This document shows positions 52,799 to 61,769 of a stretch of 64,000 nucleotides of DNA, piece by piece. The translations under genes were made by a program, and so were the position numbers. This stretch comes from Gaoshiqia sp050298035 (lineage in GTDB: Bacteria > Bacteroidota > Bacteroidia > Bacteroidales > Prolixibacteraceae). The stretch covers positions 1-64,000 of the forward strand of contig JBNKTK010000002.1 in the NCBI GenBank assembly GCA_050298035.1, given 5' to 3'. Every line of letters begins with the position of its first letter. Positions within the stretch are counted from its first letter, which is position 1. The notes beneath the pieces are model-generated. The model was not told the origin of the DNA. It was given only the letters and a program-made list of their open reading frames with translations, and did no database searches.

Positions 52799-53815
52799 TC
52801 AGTGTCTCCTTTTCTCCTGGCTTCCACGCAATTCACACTCGAAGTGTGTTTTTTCAACTGTCAAGTTAAGATAAGGGAAATTAATTGTTAATTCCTCGAT
52901 TTTTCTAAGGTTATATAACAGAAACTTCTCATAGCTTTCTGAGCCAGAATTGAATGGTCTATGCTCTGAAGCCTTTATAATTTTCACAACATCTTTTGAC
53001 AGTTTCAAACTTTCTTCCGAAATCATTACCTTACTGAACTTTTCCCATATGTGATCAACTGCCACACTACTTAAATGCAGTAAATCAGGTGCATAAAAAC
53101 GATAATCCCTCAACTCATCCATGACAATTTCATAAGAGGGGAAATACGCGCAACGTTCATTCCCAAATCCGGAAACCAACCGGTCAACAGCCAAAAGCAG
53201 TGTCGACTTGCTGAGTTGATTTCCGACTGCACCATCTTTCCAGTGACGAATCGGACTCACCGTAAACAGTATTCTTAAATCACTGTTAAATCTCCAAACA
53301 TCTGTCAATAAATCCTTAAATTTGGTGACAATTTCACTCAAATCCAACCTAAATCGTTTAAAAGTGCCAGATGTGAACTTATGACAATTGGAAACGACCT
53401 CGCCAGATTGTTTTAACTCGTAGGCACATGAAGTTCCAAGCGTGATGATCAGGTAATTTGCTTCTTTCAAAAAAGTCCGTGACCGTTCAAGCCGGCTATT
53501 AATATTTTGTAATGTTTGTTCGGCCGCGGTTGATGAAAACCTGCTATGATGATCAAAACTTCCCCAAATACCATCATGTTCAAACAAATCCTTCTCATTA
53601 TATATTTTGTCGGAAAGCAGGATACGGATACTTTTGGCCACGGAAACCGGATTATAGATGATCCCGAACGGGTTGACATCAGCCTGAAATTTCAGCCGCT
53701 GCAACCGCTCTCCAATGTTTTCGGCAAAACACGAGCCCATTAGCATCACTTTATCGTCATAACCAATCCGCCAACCGACGTCTTCAATTTCTACTTCCGT
53801 AAAGTATTGATTCAT
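52799..53815 (-). CDS. GSCFA-domain protein coupled to the branching enzyme
   Basis: The 338-residue protein carries the motif that names the GSCFA family, LMGSCFAENIGERL, at about 25-38. It has LIITLGTSCAYEL and, late, YAPDLLHLSSVAVDHIWEKF. The Gly-Ser start, the LGTS strand and the Asp-x-x-His pair resemble the blocks of SGNH hydrolases, so an esterase-like activity is possible. The family has no settled function that I know. Its ATG overlaps the stop of the branching-enzyme gene by one base, which ties it to glycogen metabolism. No signal peptide is visible. Confidence 0.88.
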   Translation of the reverse strand: MNQYFTEVEIEDVGWRIGYDDKVMLMGSCFAENIGERLQRLKFQADVNPFGIIYNPVSVAKSIRILLSDKIYNEKDLFEHDGIWGSFDHHSRFSSTAAEQTLQNINSRLERSRTFLKEANYLIITLGTSCAYELKQSGEVVSNCHKFTSGTFKRFRLDLSEIVTKFKDLLTDVWRFNSDLRILFTVSPIRHWKDGAVGNQLSKSTLLLAVDRLVSGFGNERCAYFPSYEIVMDELRDYRFYAPDLLHLSSVAVDHIWEKFSKVMISEESLKLSKDVVKIIKASEHRPFNSGSESYEKFLLYNLRKIEELTINFPYLNLTVEKTHFECELRGSQEKRRH

Positions 53816-55827
53816 TATCGTACACGTTTAAATGCTTCTTTCTTCAATACCATTGCCGTCCGTGCAGGCAAATACAGATTCAAATAATGCTGATGGCTCA
53901 TATGTGCCGCTGGACGGGTGTAATACACTTGTTGATGATCAATACGGTTTTGCCCGCCGAAACGGTCTTCATCCGTATCGAACAAAACTTTATACTTTGC
54001 TGCTTCCATTGGGATTCCGTAGCCGGTATACGAATTTACCGGGTGAAAATTGAACACTACTAAAAAATCCCCTCTATGGTATGCCAGCACCTGATCCTGC
54101 TTATTATCAAAATAGCGATACACTTCCGGAATTTCAAGCAGATGCTCATCCCGGATCCACCGCATCATTTCCCGGTCAAAGTCCGACAGCCAATGAAAGC
54201 GCAACTCGGGGTCATCAGCTATGCTCCAGATACGGCGTGCATGTTTGTATGACCAGTTATTCCCCAGCCGCGGGAAATCAATCCATTCCGGATGACCAAA
54301 TTCATTTCCCATGAAATTCAGGTAGGCGCCACCGGCCGTGCTTACTGTTGCCAACCTGATCATTTTATGAAGTGCAATTCCCCGGTCAACCGCCATATTC
54401 GGTTGATCTTTCCGCATACTGAAATACATCTCTTTATCAATCAAACGGAAAATGATTGTTTTGTCGCCAACCAATGCCTGGTCGTGCGATTCGGCATAAC
54501 TAACGACCTTTTCATCCATCCGTTTCGAGGTCAGCTCGTAGTAGATTTGCCCAACATCCCAATTTTCATCCGCAACCTCCTTGATCAACTTTATCCAGAA
54601 GTCAGGTACTCCCATGGCCATGCGGTAGTCAAATCCCAGACCTCCTTCTTCAATTGAAGTTGCCAACCCGGGCATTCCGCTCATTTCCTCGGCTATCGAA
54701 AGGGCATTGGGATTGATCTCGTGGATCAACCTATTGGCCAGGTAAAAATAGCTGATTGCTTCCCCGTCAACATTAGGGGTAAAATAATCATCATAGCTGG
54801 TAAAAGCTTTCCCCAATCCATGATCGAAATACAGCATGCTGGTGACCCCGTCGAACCTGAACCCGTCAAATTTGAACTCCTCCAACCAGTAGCGAATGTT
54901 GGACAAAAGGAAGTGCAGCACTTCATTCTTGCCATAATTAAAACAATAGGAATCCCAGGCCGGATGTTCTCCACGGCCACCTTCATGAAAAAACTGATAA
55001 CGGGTACCATCATAATTACCCAACCCTTCTGTTTCATTTTTTACGGCATGCGAATGAACCAGGTCGATAATAACGGCCAATCCCATCCCGTGAGCGGCAT
55101 CAATCAGGGCTTTTAGCTCATCGGGTGTCCCGAACCGGGAAGATGGCGCAAAAAAGCTAGAGACATGATAGCCAAAGCTTCCGTAATAGGGATGTTCCGG
55201 AATTGCCATGATCTGTACGGTATTGTACCCGGCATTCTTAATCCGGGGCAAGATATGCTCACGAAACTCATTATACGTATGTACCCGTTCTTCTTCACCG
55301 GCCATACCAATATGACTTTCATAAATCAGCGGAGCTTCATTTCCCCGGTCAAAGGTTGGGTGTTTCCACTGAAAGCTTTCCTCCGGATGCCAAACCTGGG
55401 CATTAAAAATCTTCGTTTCATCATCCTGCACCACCCGGGTTACCCAGGCTGGGATACGTTTTCCGCTTCCACCCGGCCAATGCATCGAAAAGGCATACAG
55501 GTCGCCATGCTTTAGCTGGTTCTCGTTCATATTAAGCTCCCAGGTACCATTACCCAACGACTGAAGCTTATAGGACTCCTGTTCCTGCCAGTTATTGAAA
55601 TCACCGATCAAAAAGACAGCGCTGGCGTTTGGCGCCCAATCCCGGAGTACCCACCCAGACCCGGTTTTATGCAAACCAAACCAAAGATGACCACTCGCGA
55701 ACTCTGCCAGGGTACTGTCGTTTATCAATTCCTGTTCTTTCTTGCAGGCCGCTTCGTATCGTGAAATAACCATCGGGGCAAATGGTTCTAGCCATGCATC
55801 GTTCTTAATGAGTTTTGGTAATTCCAT
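53815..55827 (-). CDS. glgB: 1,4-alpha-glucan branching enzyme (GH13)
   Basis: The branching enzyme cuts alpha-1,4 chains and re-attaches them by alpha-1,6 bonds. The 670-residue protein resembles the eukaryote-like GH13_8 type: a CBM48 domain (about 70-150, VFLIGDFNNWQEQESYKL) and an (alpha/beta)8 barrel. The barrel has VIIDLVHSHAV, the nucleophile Asp in FDGFRFDGVTSM, the acid Glu in LSIAEEMSGMPG and the third acid in SYAESHDQALVG. FMGNEFGHPEWIDFPR is also typical. A C-terminal beta domain ends the protein. It is the first gene of a pair with the GSCFA protein. Confidence 0.93.
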   Translation of the reverse strand: MELPKLIKNDAWLEPFAPMVISRYEAACKKEQELINDSTLAEFASGHLWFGLHKTGSGWVLRDWAPNASAVFLIGDFNNWQEQESYKLQSLGNGTWELNMNENQLKHGDLYAFSMHWPGGSGKRIPAWVTRVVQDDETKIFNAQVWHPEESFQWKHPTFDRGNEAPLIYESHIGMAGEEERVHTYNEFREHILPRIKNAGYNTVQIMAIPEHPYYGSFGYHVSSFFAPSSRFGTPDELKALIDAAHGMGLAVIIDLVHSHAVKNETEGLGNYDGTRYQFFHEGGRGEHPAWDSYCFNYGKNEVLHFLLSNIRYWLEEFKFDGFRFDGVTSMLYFDHGLGKAFTSYDDYFTPNVDGEAISYFYLANRLIHEINPNALSIAEEMSGMPGLATSIEEGGLGFDYRMAMGVPDFWIKLIKEVADENWDVGQIYYELTSKRMDEKVVSYAESHDQALVGDKTIIFRLIDKEMYFSMRKDQPNMAVDRGIALHKMIRLATVSTAGGAYLNFMGNEFGHPEWIDFPRLGNNWSYKHARRIWSIADDPELRFHWLSDFDREMMRWIRDEHLLEIPEVYRYFDNKQDQVLAYHRGDFLVVFNFHPVNSYTGYGIPMEAAKYKVLFDTDEDRFGGQNRIDHQQVYYTRPAAHMSHQHYLNLYLPARTAMVLKKEAFKRVR

Positions 55828-56018
55828 ACGATTTGCGTTTCCCTAAAGATATATAAATGCACGTAGCTTTCTCATTCAATACTGTTCAATTGCAAAAGAT
55901 TTTACATCGCCTTCACAATTCCGAAAAGTTTACGGACATACTAAACAACAGATGGGATAATTTTTCATCCCCGGAATTTCAATTTATCTTTTATCATCGT
56001 AACCTCAAATCGCTAAAA

Positions 56019-57986
56019 ATGAAAAAATTATTCCGGGCACTGGCATATTTCCTGGCCATCATTCTTGGCCTTATCCTGTTTTCAGTCCTTATTTTCAATG
56101 GCTATTACGCGATTCTAAACAGCAAGTCAAAAAAACAACTTCAGGAAACCAAAATACTAAGCCAAAACGGTTTCGAGTTTCGCGACCTGAATAAGAACGG
56201 GAAACTTGACATTTATGAAGACAATCGTCAACCGGTTGAAGACCGGGTAAACGACCTGCTTTCTCAAATGACGATTGCCGAAAAAGCCGGACTGATGTGG
56301 CATCCGCCTATCGAAATCGGCGACGGAGGGACAATACAACGCAAGCCCGGTTTAATGAGCCCAACGTCCACATACGATGCGCTGATAAACAAGAAAATCA
56401 ACCATTATAATTTGTTCGCCGTCCCGGGGACGACACAATTGGCCGAATGGTCGAACCGAATACAGAAGCTGGCCGAATCGACCCGCTTGGGCATCCCTGT
56501 CTCCATCAGTACCGATCCAAGGCATGGCATTTCCAACTTTATTGTCACCGATCTACTTGGCGGTGACTGGTCGAAATGGCCGGAACCAATCGGGCTGGCT
56601 GCAACCGGTGACTCAGCGCTGGTTGCCGAGTTTGGCCGGATTGCCAGCCAGGAGTACCGGGCAGTTGGTATCCGAACCGCGTTACATCCTATGGCCGACC
56701 TGGCCACCGAGCCACGCTGGGCACGGATTAACGGCACATTTGGTGAAGATGCCGGGTTATCGGCAAAAATGACAGCAGCCTACATTTATGGTTTTCAGGG
56801 TGAAGAATTGGGGCCGCAAAGTGTTGCCTGCATGACCAAGCACTGGCCAGGCGGCGGTCCACAGGAAAACGGCGAAGATGCCCATTTCCATTATGGCAAA
56901 AACCAGGTCTACCCCGGCAATAACTTCGAATATCACCTTATTCCTTTTAAAGCAGCGTTGAAAGCCAACACAGCCATGATCATGCCTTACTACGGTGTTC
57001 CGCTCAACCAGACTAGCGAGAATGTCGGCATGAGTTTCAACAAAGAAATTATTACCGACCAGCTCCGTAAAGAATACGGTTACGATGGAATTGTTTGCAC
57101 TGACTGGGGCATTATTGAAGGATTTTCATTCCTGGGCTACGAAATTGTTGAAGCCAAAGACTGGGGCGTTGAAGACCTGACCATTCCACAACGGATTAAG
57201 AAAGCAATTGATGCCGGAGTCGACCAATTCGGCGGAAACATGAACACCGACCAACTGTTAAGGCTGATCAAAAAAGGTGAAATCAGCGAGGAACGAATCA
57301 ACGAATCGGCCAAAAGATTGCTCCGCGTAAAATTCGCCCTTGGCTTGTTTGACAATCCTTTTGTTGACCCGGAAGAAGCAACAAAAATCGTCAATAATAA
57401 AGAAGCTGAAGAAAAAGGGAAACTGGCACAGCGCAAATCGATTGTTCTATTAAAGAATGAGATGCAGGCAGACAGCAGCCACATCCTTCCACTTAAAAAA
57501 AACATAAAGGTATATCTCGAAAACATCAGGCCGGATGTTGCTTCAAAATATGCAACCGTGGTGGACAGCCTGGCAGATGCAGATTTTGCCATTCTCCGGG
57601 TGCAAACACCATTTGAGCCCCGCACCGGCGACTTTATTGAAAGCTTTTTTCACCAGGGAGACCTCGATTTTAAAGAACCTGAACTTAGCCGGATCCTGAA
57701 AATCATGAATGCAAAGCCAACAATTGTTTGTGTTTACATGGACCGCCCGGCAGTGATCCCGGAGATTGCAGCACAAAGCAAAGCTCTATTGGCCGATTTT
57801 GGCGCTTTCGATGATGCAGTCCTGGATATCATTTTTGGCAATTTCAACCCATGCGCCAAGCTACCGTTCGAAATCCCTTCATCAATGGAGGCGGTGAAAA
57901 ATCAAAAAGAAGATGTCCCGTACGACTCTGATTCGCCATTGTACCCGTTTGGATTTGGATTAAGCTATGAAGAAGTTTCTTACTAA
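56019..57986 (+). CDS. GH3 beta-glucosidase-like enzyme with membrane anchor
   Basis: From the ATG at 56019 the protein has 655 residues; an in-frame ATG at 55857 would add 54 residues before the membrane segment. An N-terminal hydrophobic anchor (about 7-30) is followed by DLNKNGKLDIYEDNRQ, which resembles a calcium-binding EF-hand loop. The GH3 barrel shows STDPRHG, TKHWPGGGPQENGEDAH and the nucleophile Asp in DGIVCTDWGIIEG. The C-terminal alpha/beta domain (about 480-655) holds RKSIVLLKNE. It would act in the periplasm on beta- or alpha-linked glucosides; the linkage is not shown. Confidence 0.88.
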   Translation: MKKLFRALAYFLAIILGLILFSVLIFNGYYAILNSKSKKQLQETKILSQNGFEFRDLNKNGKLDIYEDNRQPVEDRVNDLLSQMTIAEKAGLMWHPPIEIGDGGTIQRKPGLMSPTSTYDALINKKINHYNLFAVPGTTQLAEWSNRIQKLAESTRLGIPVSISTDPRHGISNFIVTDLLGGDWSKWPEPIGLAATGDSALVAEFGRIASQEYRAVGIRTALHPMADLATEPRWARINGTFGEDAGLSAKMTAAYIYGFQGEELGPQSVACMTKHWPGGGPQENGEDAHFHYGKNQVYPGNNFEYHLIPFKAALKANTAMIMPYYGVPLNQTSENVGMSFNKEIITDQLRKEYGYDGIVCTDWGIIEGFSFLGYEIVEAKDWGVEDLTIPQRIKKAIDAGVDQFGGNMNTDQLLRLIKKGEISEERINESAKRLLRVKFALGLFDNPFVDPEEATKIVNNKEAEEKGKLAQRKSIVLLKNEMQADSSHILPLKKNIKVYLENIRPDVASKYATVVDSLADADFAILRVQTPFEPRTGDFIESFFHQGDLDFKEPELSRILKIMNAKPTIVCVYMDRPAVIPEIAAQSKALLADFGAFDDAVLDIIFGNFNPCAKLPFEIPSSMEAVKNQKEDVPYDSDSPLYPFGFGLSYEEVSY

Positions 57987-58141
57987 CCCCCTGATGTGCA
58001 CAACGCACACAACGAGCCACCAGGTTTTGACAACCTTTCTTTCACACTTGTTGAAACAGGCTATTGAGTTTGAAACGTTCAGATGAATAAACTGGTTTAC
58101 ATCCCGGGTTACATGCAAGCTTAAAAACGAGACTAAAAAAG

Positions 58142-58181
58142 AAAATCAGCCAGTTCTCCAAAATCGTAACTGACTGATTTT
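58142..58181. terminator. Hairpin beside the tRNA-like pseudogene
   Basis: AAAATCAG-C-CAGTT and AACTG-A-CTGATTTT pair over 13 bp with one mismatch and a 12-nt loop. T- and A-rich edges make it a plausible bidirectional terminator for the GH3 gene or the tRNA-like copy. Confidence 0.5.
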
Positions 58182-58184
58182 ATG

Positions 58185-58288
58185 AGCAAGAAACGGGGGT
58201 CCCCGTCTGACCGCGAAGCCGGGCAGGGAACCCGCGACCCTCAGCTTAGGATCCGGCAGCTGCCGGACTACCACTGTGCTACTCTCGC
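58185..58288 (-). pseudogene. Degenerate tRNA-Gly copy with inserts in the anticodon and T loops
   Basis: On the minus strand the ends match the functional tRNA-Gly at 58441-58512: GCGAGAGTAGC at the 5' side, AAGCTGAGGGTCGCGGGTTC in the middle and CCCCGTTTCT at the 3' side. Two inserts spoil the fold. The anticodon loop grows from 7 to about 13 nt, within a 14-bp palindrome CCGGCAGCTGCCGG. The T loop gains about 26 nt that can form a hairpin of its own (CTG...CAG, CCG...CGG). The D stem also has a mismatch. It can hardly be a working tRNA. It could be a decayed duplicate or part of an unknown repeat. Confidence 0.65.
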
Positions 58289-58397
58289 ATAAGCAACACA
58301 AGAATCAATCTCACGGCACAAAATGAATTTGATGATTACCAAGGGGCGATAGGTTGTATCTCTTTTTTAAATGATTGATCATGGAACGAACAGACAC

Positions 58398-58426
58398 AAA
58401 AAAAGAGCTGGACTTCTGTCCAACTC
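58398..58426 (-). terminator. Intrinsic terminator of tRNA-Gly
   Basis: On the minus strand GAGTTGGAC and GTCCAGCTC form a 9-bp stem (one wobble) with loop AGAA followed by seven T, 15 bp after the tRNA. Confidence 0.85.
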
Positions 58427-58440
58427 CGTTGCTGACCGTG

Positions 58441-58512
58441 AGCGAGAAACGGGGGTCGAACCCGCGACCCTCAGCTTGGGAAGCTGATGCTCTACCACTG
58501 AGCTACTCTCGC
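58441..58512 (-). tRNA. tRNA-Gly (anticodon CCC)
   Basis: The 72-nt minus-strand sequence begins GCGAGAGTAGCTCAGTGGTA and folds into a normal cloverleaf. The D arm is GCTC/GAGC, the anticodon arm TCAGC/GCTGA with loop TTCCCAA, and the T arm GCGGG-TTCGACC-CCCGT. The acceptor stem GCGAGAG pairs with TTCTCGC with one wobble, and the discriminator base is T. CCA is not encoded. The loop gives anticodon CCC, which reads the glycine codon GGG. Confidence 0.93.
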
Positions 58513-58563
58513 AAAATGTTTACGGGCTCAAATTTAACACATTTTCAAATCCGTTGGAAACAT

Positions 58564-59070
58564 CTAATCTATTTTTTGCCCGGGATAAAAGCCAATTTTA
58601 ATACGCTGAATAAAATTCTCAATGCGCTTTACCCGTGTTTCCGGCCGCTTGGCTTCGTTAATGTACTGGATAATTGCACTTTTATTGGAAAACGATAGCT
58701 TTTCAAACTTCTCATTCAATTCCGGATCATCATCCAGCAACCACTGAAAATCATCGGGGACCTCCAACACCCTCGGCGATAAATCCTGCTCCACGATCAC
58801 CTCCACCTCATCGCCTTCACTTTTCCCGATTGCTTCGCGAATTTCTTTCCTGACGTGGATGGCATGTTCTCCTCCACCCAAGGGAATCAGGCTTCCGGTT
58901 TTCTCGACCCCGTCGAACCAACACCGGATACGCACCGGGCCACCCGTGCCAAATTCTTTCCGCACATCAAAAGGGAAACCTGCATAGATGCCCCGCATTC
59001 CGAGATTGAGCGGAAACAGGGTGGTTCGATATTCAAAACGTTTGGTGTTCATGGTATCTGGTTTTGGCAT
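58564..59070 (-). CDS. YdeI/OmpD-associated-like protein (DUF1905)
   Basis: The 168-residue cytoplasmic protein has a DUF1905 beta domain at its N-terminus (FEYRTTLFPL, FDVRKEFGTGGPVRIRCWFDG, GGEHAIHVRKEIREAIGK). A YdeI-type helical tail follows: DDFQWLLDDDPELNEKFEKL, then SAIIQYINEAKRPETRVKRI. The role of such proteins is poorly known; some are linked to bacteriocin or peptide resistance. The ATG at 59070 overlaps the queG stop codon, so the two are coupled. A second ATG at 59052 is possible. Confidence 0.85.
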   Translation of the reverse strand: MPKPDTMNTKRFEYRTTLFPLNLGMRGIYAGFPFDVRKEFGTGGPVRIRCWFDGVEKTGSLIPLGGGEHAIHVRKEIREAIGKSEGDEVEVIVEQDLSPRVLEVPDDFQWLLDDDPELNEKFEKLSFSNKSAIIQYINEAKRPETRVKRIENFIQRIKIGFYPGQKID

Positions 59071-60032
59071 TACTCATCAGGGGACCTGGAGTCACCTACA
59101 GGGAGAGTTGCATCTATAAATTTCAGGTTACGCACCAGCCCGCTGTATTTGGTACGTTTAACAGCCGATTTACGGAAAAGCTCTGCAAAGAGGCTTTCAT
59201 CCATCGTCATCCAATTTTCACGGTTCATCGCCATAAGCTTCGGATGTGGATTAAACTCCGGTTCGTGGTGTGGTTCTGCTTTCAGGTTCCAGGGGCAAAC
59301 ATCCTGGCAAATATCGCAGCCAAACACCCGGTTTTTGAATTTGCCCTGCAAGTTCTCATCAATCTCCCCTTTCTGCTCAATGGTTTGGTACGAAATGCAC
59401 CGGCGGGCATCAACCACATATGGCGCCACAATTGCCTGCGTAGGGCACGCATCGACACAGCGGGTGCAGTTACCACAATGATTGCTGACCGTTCGTGTAT
59501 CCGGCTCCAGCTCCAAATCGATAACCAGTTCGCCAATAAAAAAGAAACTGCCATGCTCAACCGAGATCAGGTTGGTGTTTTTGCCAATCCAGCCCAAACC
59601 TGACTTTGCAGCCCAAGCCTTGTCGAGTACCGGAGCTGAATCGACAAACGGCCTTCCGCTGCAAGGGGCAATTTCCGACTGGATAAATTCGAGCAACCGG
59701 TTCAGCTTATCTTTCAACACAAAATGGTAATCGGTACCATAAGCATATTTCGAAAGTACCGGCGCATCAGGGTCTTTCTGTTTTTCAGAAGGATAATAAT
59801 TCAGCAACACCGAAATAACCGACCTGGCACCTTCGAACAACAAGCGGGGATCGAGCCGCTTCTCCATGTTCCGTGCCATGTATCCCATCTCCCCGTGCAT
59901 CCCCGCTGACAGCCACTTTTCAAGCCGGCTTTTTTCTTCCTCCAAATAATTGGCACGGGAAATACCACAGGCCAGAAACCCGATTTCGAGAGCCTTGGAT
60001 TTTATCTTATTTGAAATTTCACTTTCCCCCAT
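59070..60032 (-). CDS. queG: Epoxyqueuosine reductase
   Basis: QueG performs the last step of queuosine synthesis in tRNA, reducing epoxyqueuosine with a cobalamin cofactor and two [4Fe-4S] clusters. The 320-residue protein has FVDSAPVLDKAWAAKSGLGW and GKNTNLI (cofactor region). The ferredoxin-type cysteines are in CGNCTRCVDACPTQAI and GCDICQDVCPWN. Length is normal for the short bacterial form. It lies about 20 kb from the queC/queF operon and precedes a YdeI-like gene in the same transcript. Confidence 0.95.
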   Translation of the reverse strand: MGESEISNKIKSKALEIGFLACGISRANYLEEEKSRLEKWLSAGMHGEMGYMARNMEKRLDPRLLFEGARSVISVLLNYYPSEKQKDPDAPVLSKYAYGTDYHFVLKDKLNRLLEFIQSEIAPCSGRPFVDSAPVLDKAWAAKSGLGWIGKNTNLISVEHGSFFFIGELVIDLELEPDTRTVSNHCGNCTRCVDACPTQAIVAPYVVDARRCISYQTIEQKGEIDENLQGKFKNRVFGCDICQDVCPWNLKAEPHHEPEFNPHPKLMAMNRENWMTMDESLFAELFRKSAVKRTKYSGLVRNLKFIDATLPVGDSRSPDE

Positions 60033-60189
60033 GCATCACTTTTCTATCATTCGTAAATTTACTCGATGAATCTACAAATACAATGTGAGATTTTATTTTT
60101 GAAAATTTCATTTTTTTTTCGATCGTTGCAACCTGTTTATTTTTTTCTTGTCAGTAGATGTATAAATATACCAGCTAACTCATATATAC

Positions 60190-61455
60190 ATGAAAACAAT
60201 TTTACCAACACTAGCATTTCTATTTGCCATTCTTTTTGCTAATCCAATCTCGGCACAAAGCTATGGCAGTAATAACAAAGTCCCCTTCTCAATCTGCTTG
60301 GTTCCTCCAATTAGCACTAATGGCATGAATGCAGGTAATTGCATCAATCAATTCTCAATTAATATCTTCGGAGGTTATTCAGCCGGATTAGCCGGAGTTG
60401 AATTTGCAGGTTTTTCGAATACAGAGAGGGATTTTGTCAAAGGCGCACAATTTGCTGGTTTCGTAAATCTCGTAAATGGAGAATTCACAGGGTTCCAGTT
60501 TTCCGGTTTTGGAAACTTTAACAGAGGAATTTCAAGAGGTTTTCAGTTCTCAGGCTTCTCAAATTTCAATTACAATGAAGCAAACGGTGTATTAGCTGCT
60601 GGATTTGCAAATTTCACAAACGGAACATCGCTTGCTATTCAAATGGCCGGTTTTGCCAATTTCTGTGAAGATGTTCAGGGGATGCAATTTGCCGGATTCT
60701 CAAATATTGTAAAAGGGAATGGCAAGGTTACTCAAATGGCGGGCTTTGCCAATGTGACACTTGGCGAGGTAAATGGGGTTCAGGTTGCTGGTTTCATAAA
60801 TTATTCAAAACAAAAAATGCAGAAATGTCAAATCGCTGGTTTTGTAAATATCTCGGGAGGTGATTTAGATGGAGCCCAAATCTCCGGTTTCTTGAACGTT
60901 GCAAAAAATGTAACCGGCGTTCAGATTGGACTTATCAATATTGCCGACACAATAAAGAGTGGAATCCCAATTGGTTTTTTAAGCATCGTAAAAGATGGAT
61001 TTAGGGAATTTGAAATTTCGACAGGTGAAACGTTCAACGCAAATGCAGCATTCAAAATTGGAGTTGATCGTTTTTACAATATTTTTGCCATAGGCACAAA
61101 TTTCTTATCTGATTTTGACTGGGGTTTTGGGTACGGAATTGGTACCCATCTGGCAACAAAAGAACACTTCAAAAGTCAACTGGAAATCTTGAGTTATCAG
61201 ATTAATGAGAAAGGGAAATGGACAAACAACTACAATAATTTATATCAAGCAAAAATAATCTTCACCAAAATAGTCAATGAACATTTCTGTGTATTTGCAG
61301 GGCCAACACTAAACCTGATGGTTAGTGATAATTACAAAGACAATGGACAAAGGTTTTCAAGTAACTTTGATCCATATAAAATCTGGTCACACACGGGAAG
61401 TCACTCTACTTCGAAGGGATGGATCGGTTTTACAACCGGAATTAAAATTAATTAA
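60190..61455 (+). CDS. Secreted surface-repeat protein (GFxN repeats)
   Basis: The 421-residue protein has a signal peptide (about 1-22, ending ISAQS). About ten units of some 20 residues (about 55-270) follow, each carrying AGF or SGF and N, for example QFAGFSNIVKGNGKVTQMAG and VQVAGFINYSK. These look like a repeated beta-strand solenoid. The C-terminal 150 residues resemble an outer-membrane barrel (YGIGTHLATKEHFKSQLEIL). I recall similar Leptospira and Bacteroidota repeats named LA_2272-type surface repeats, but no function is known. It stands alone between divergent queG and convergent DUF59. Confidence 0.72.
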   Translation: MKTILPTLAFLFAILFANPISAQSYGSNNKVPFSICLVPPISTNGMNAGNCINQFSINIFGGYSAGLAGVEFAGFSNTERDFVKGAQFAGFVNLVNGEFTGFQFSGFGNFNRGISRGFQFSGFSNFNYNEANGVLAAGFANFTNGTSLAIQMAGFANFCEDVQGMQFAGFSNIVKGNGKVTQMAGFANVTLGEVNGVQVAGFINYSKQKMQKCQIAGFVNISGGDLDGAQISGFLNVAKNVTGVQIGLINIADTIKSGIPIGFLSIVKDGFREFEISTGETFNANAAFKIGVDRFYNIFAIGTNFLSDFDWGFGYGIGTHLATKEHFKSQLEILSYQINEKGKWTNNYNNLYQAKIIFTKIVNEHFCVFAGPTLNLMVSDNYKDNGQRFSSNFDPYKIWSHTGSHSTSKGWIGFTTGIKIN

Positions 61456-61757
61456 AAGAAACCCAATTCCAACCGGGCCTCTTCGCTCATCATCGACTTG
61501 TCCCAAGGCGGGTCAAATGTCAGTTCCACGTTGGCGTCATCCACTCCCTCAACTGCAAGGGCAGCCTGTCGGGTATCTTCAACCAGCATATCGGCAACGG
61601 GGCATCCCGGAGCAGTCAGGGTCATGATAATATTGGCCTTGTTGTCTCCATCAACATCCACATTATACACCAGCCCCAAGTCGTATATATTGACCGGAAT
61701 CTCCGGGTCATAAACATCTTTCAGTCTTTCAATTATCTGATCTATTCTGCTATCCAT
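61452..61757 (-). CDS. DUF59 (MIP18/SufT-like) iron-sulfur assembly protein
   Basis: The ATG at 61757 gives 101 residues. A GTG at 61766 is in frame, but an AGGAGG sequence lies 8 nt before the ATG, an unusually strong ribosome site for this phylum. The protein has LKDVYDPEIPVNIYDLGLVY, IIMTLTAPGCPVADML with the conserved Cys, and VELTFDPPWDKSMMSEEAR. This family helps deliver iron-sulfur clusters. It follows sufE closely on the same strand, which supports that role. Its stop overlaps the convergent surface-repeat gene by 4 bp. Confidence 0.9.
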   Translation of the reverse strand: MDSRIDQIIERLKDVYDPEIPVNIYDLGLVYNVDVDGDNKANIIMTLTAPGCPVADMLVEDTRQAALAVEGVDDANVELTFDPPWDKSMMSEEARLELGFF

Positions 61758-61769
61758 GACAATCACCTC

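Noticed and set aside
58185..58288. A second functional tRNA-Gly
   Set aside because: The anticodon and T loops are enlarged and the D stem is mismatched, so a normal tRNA fold is not possible.
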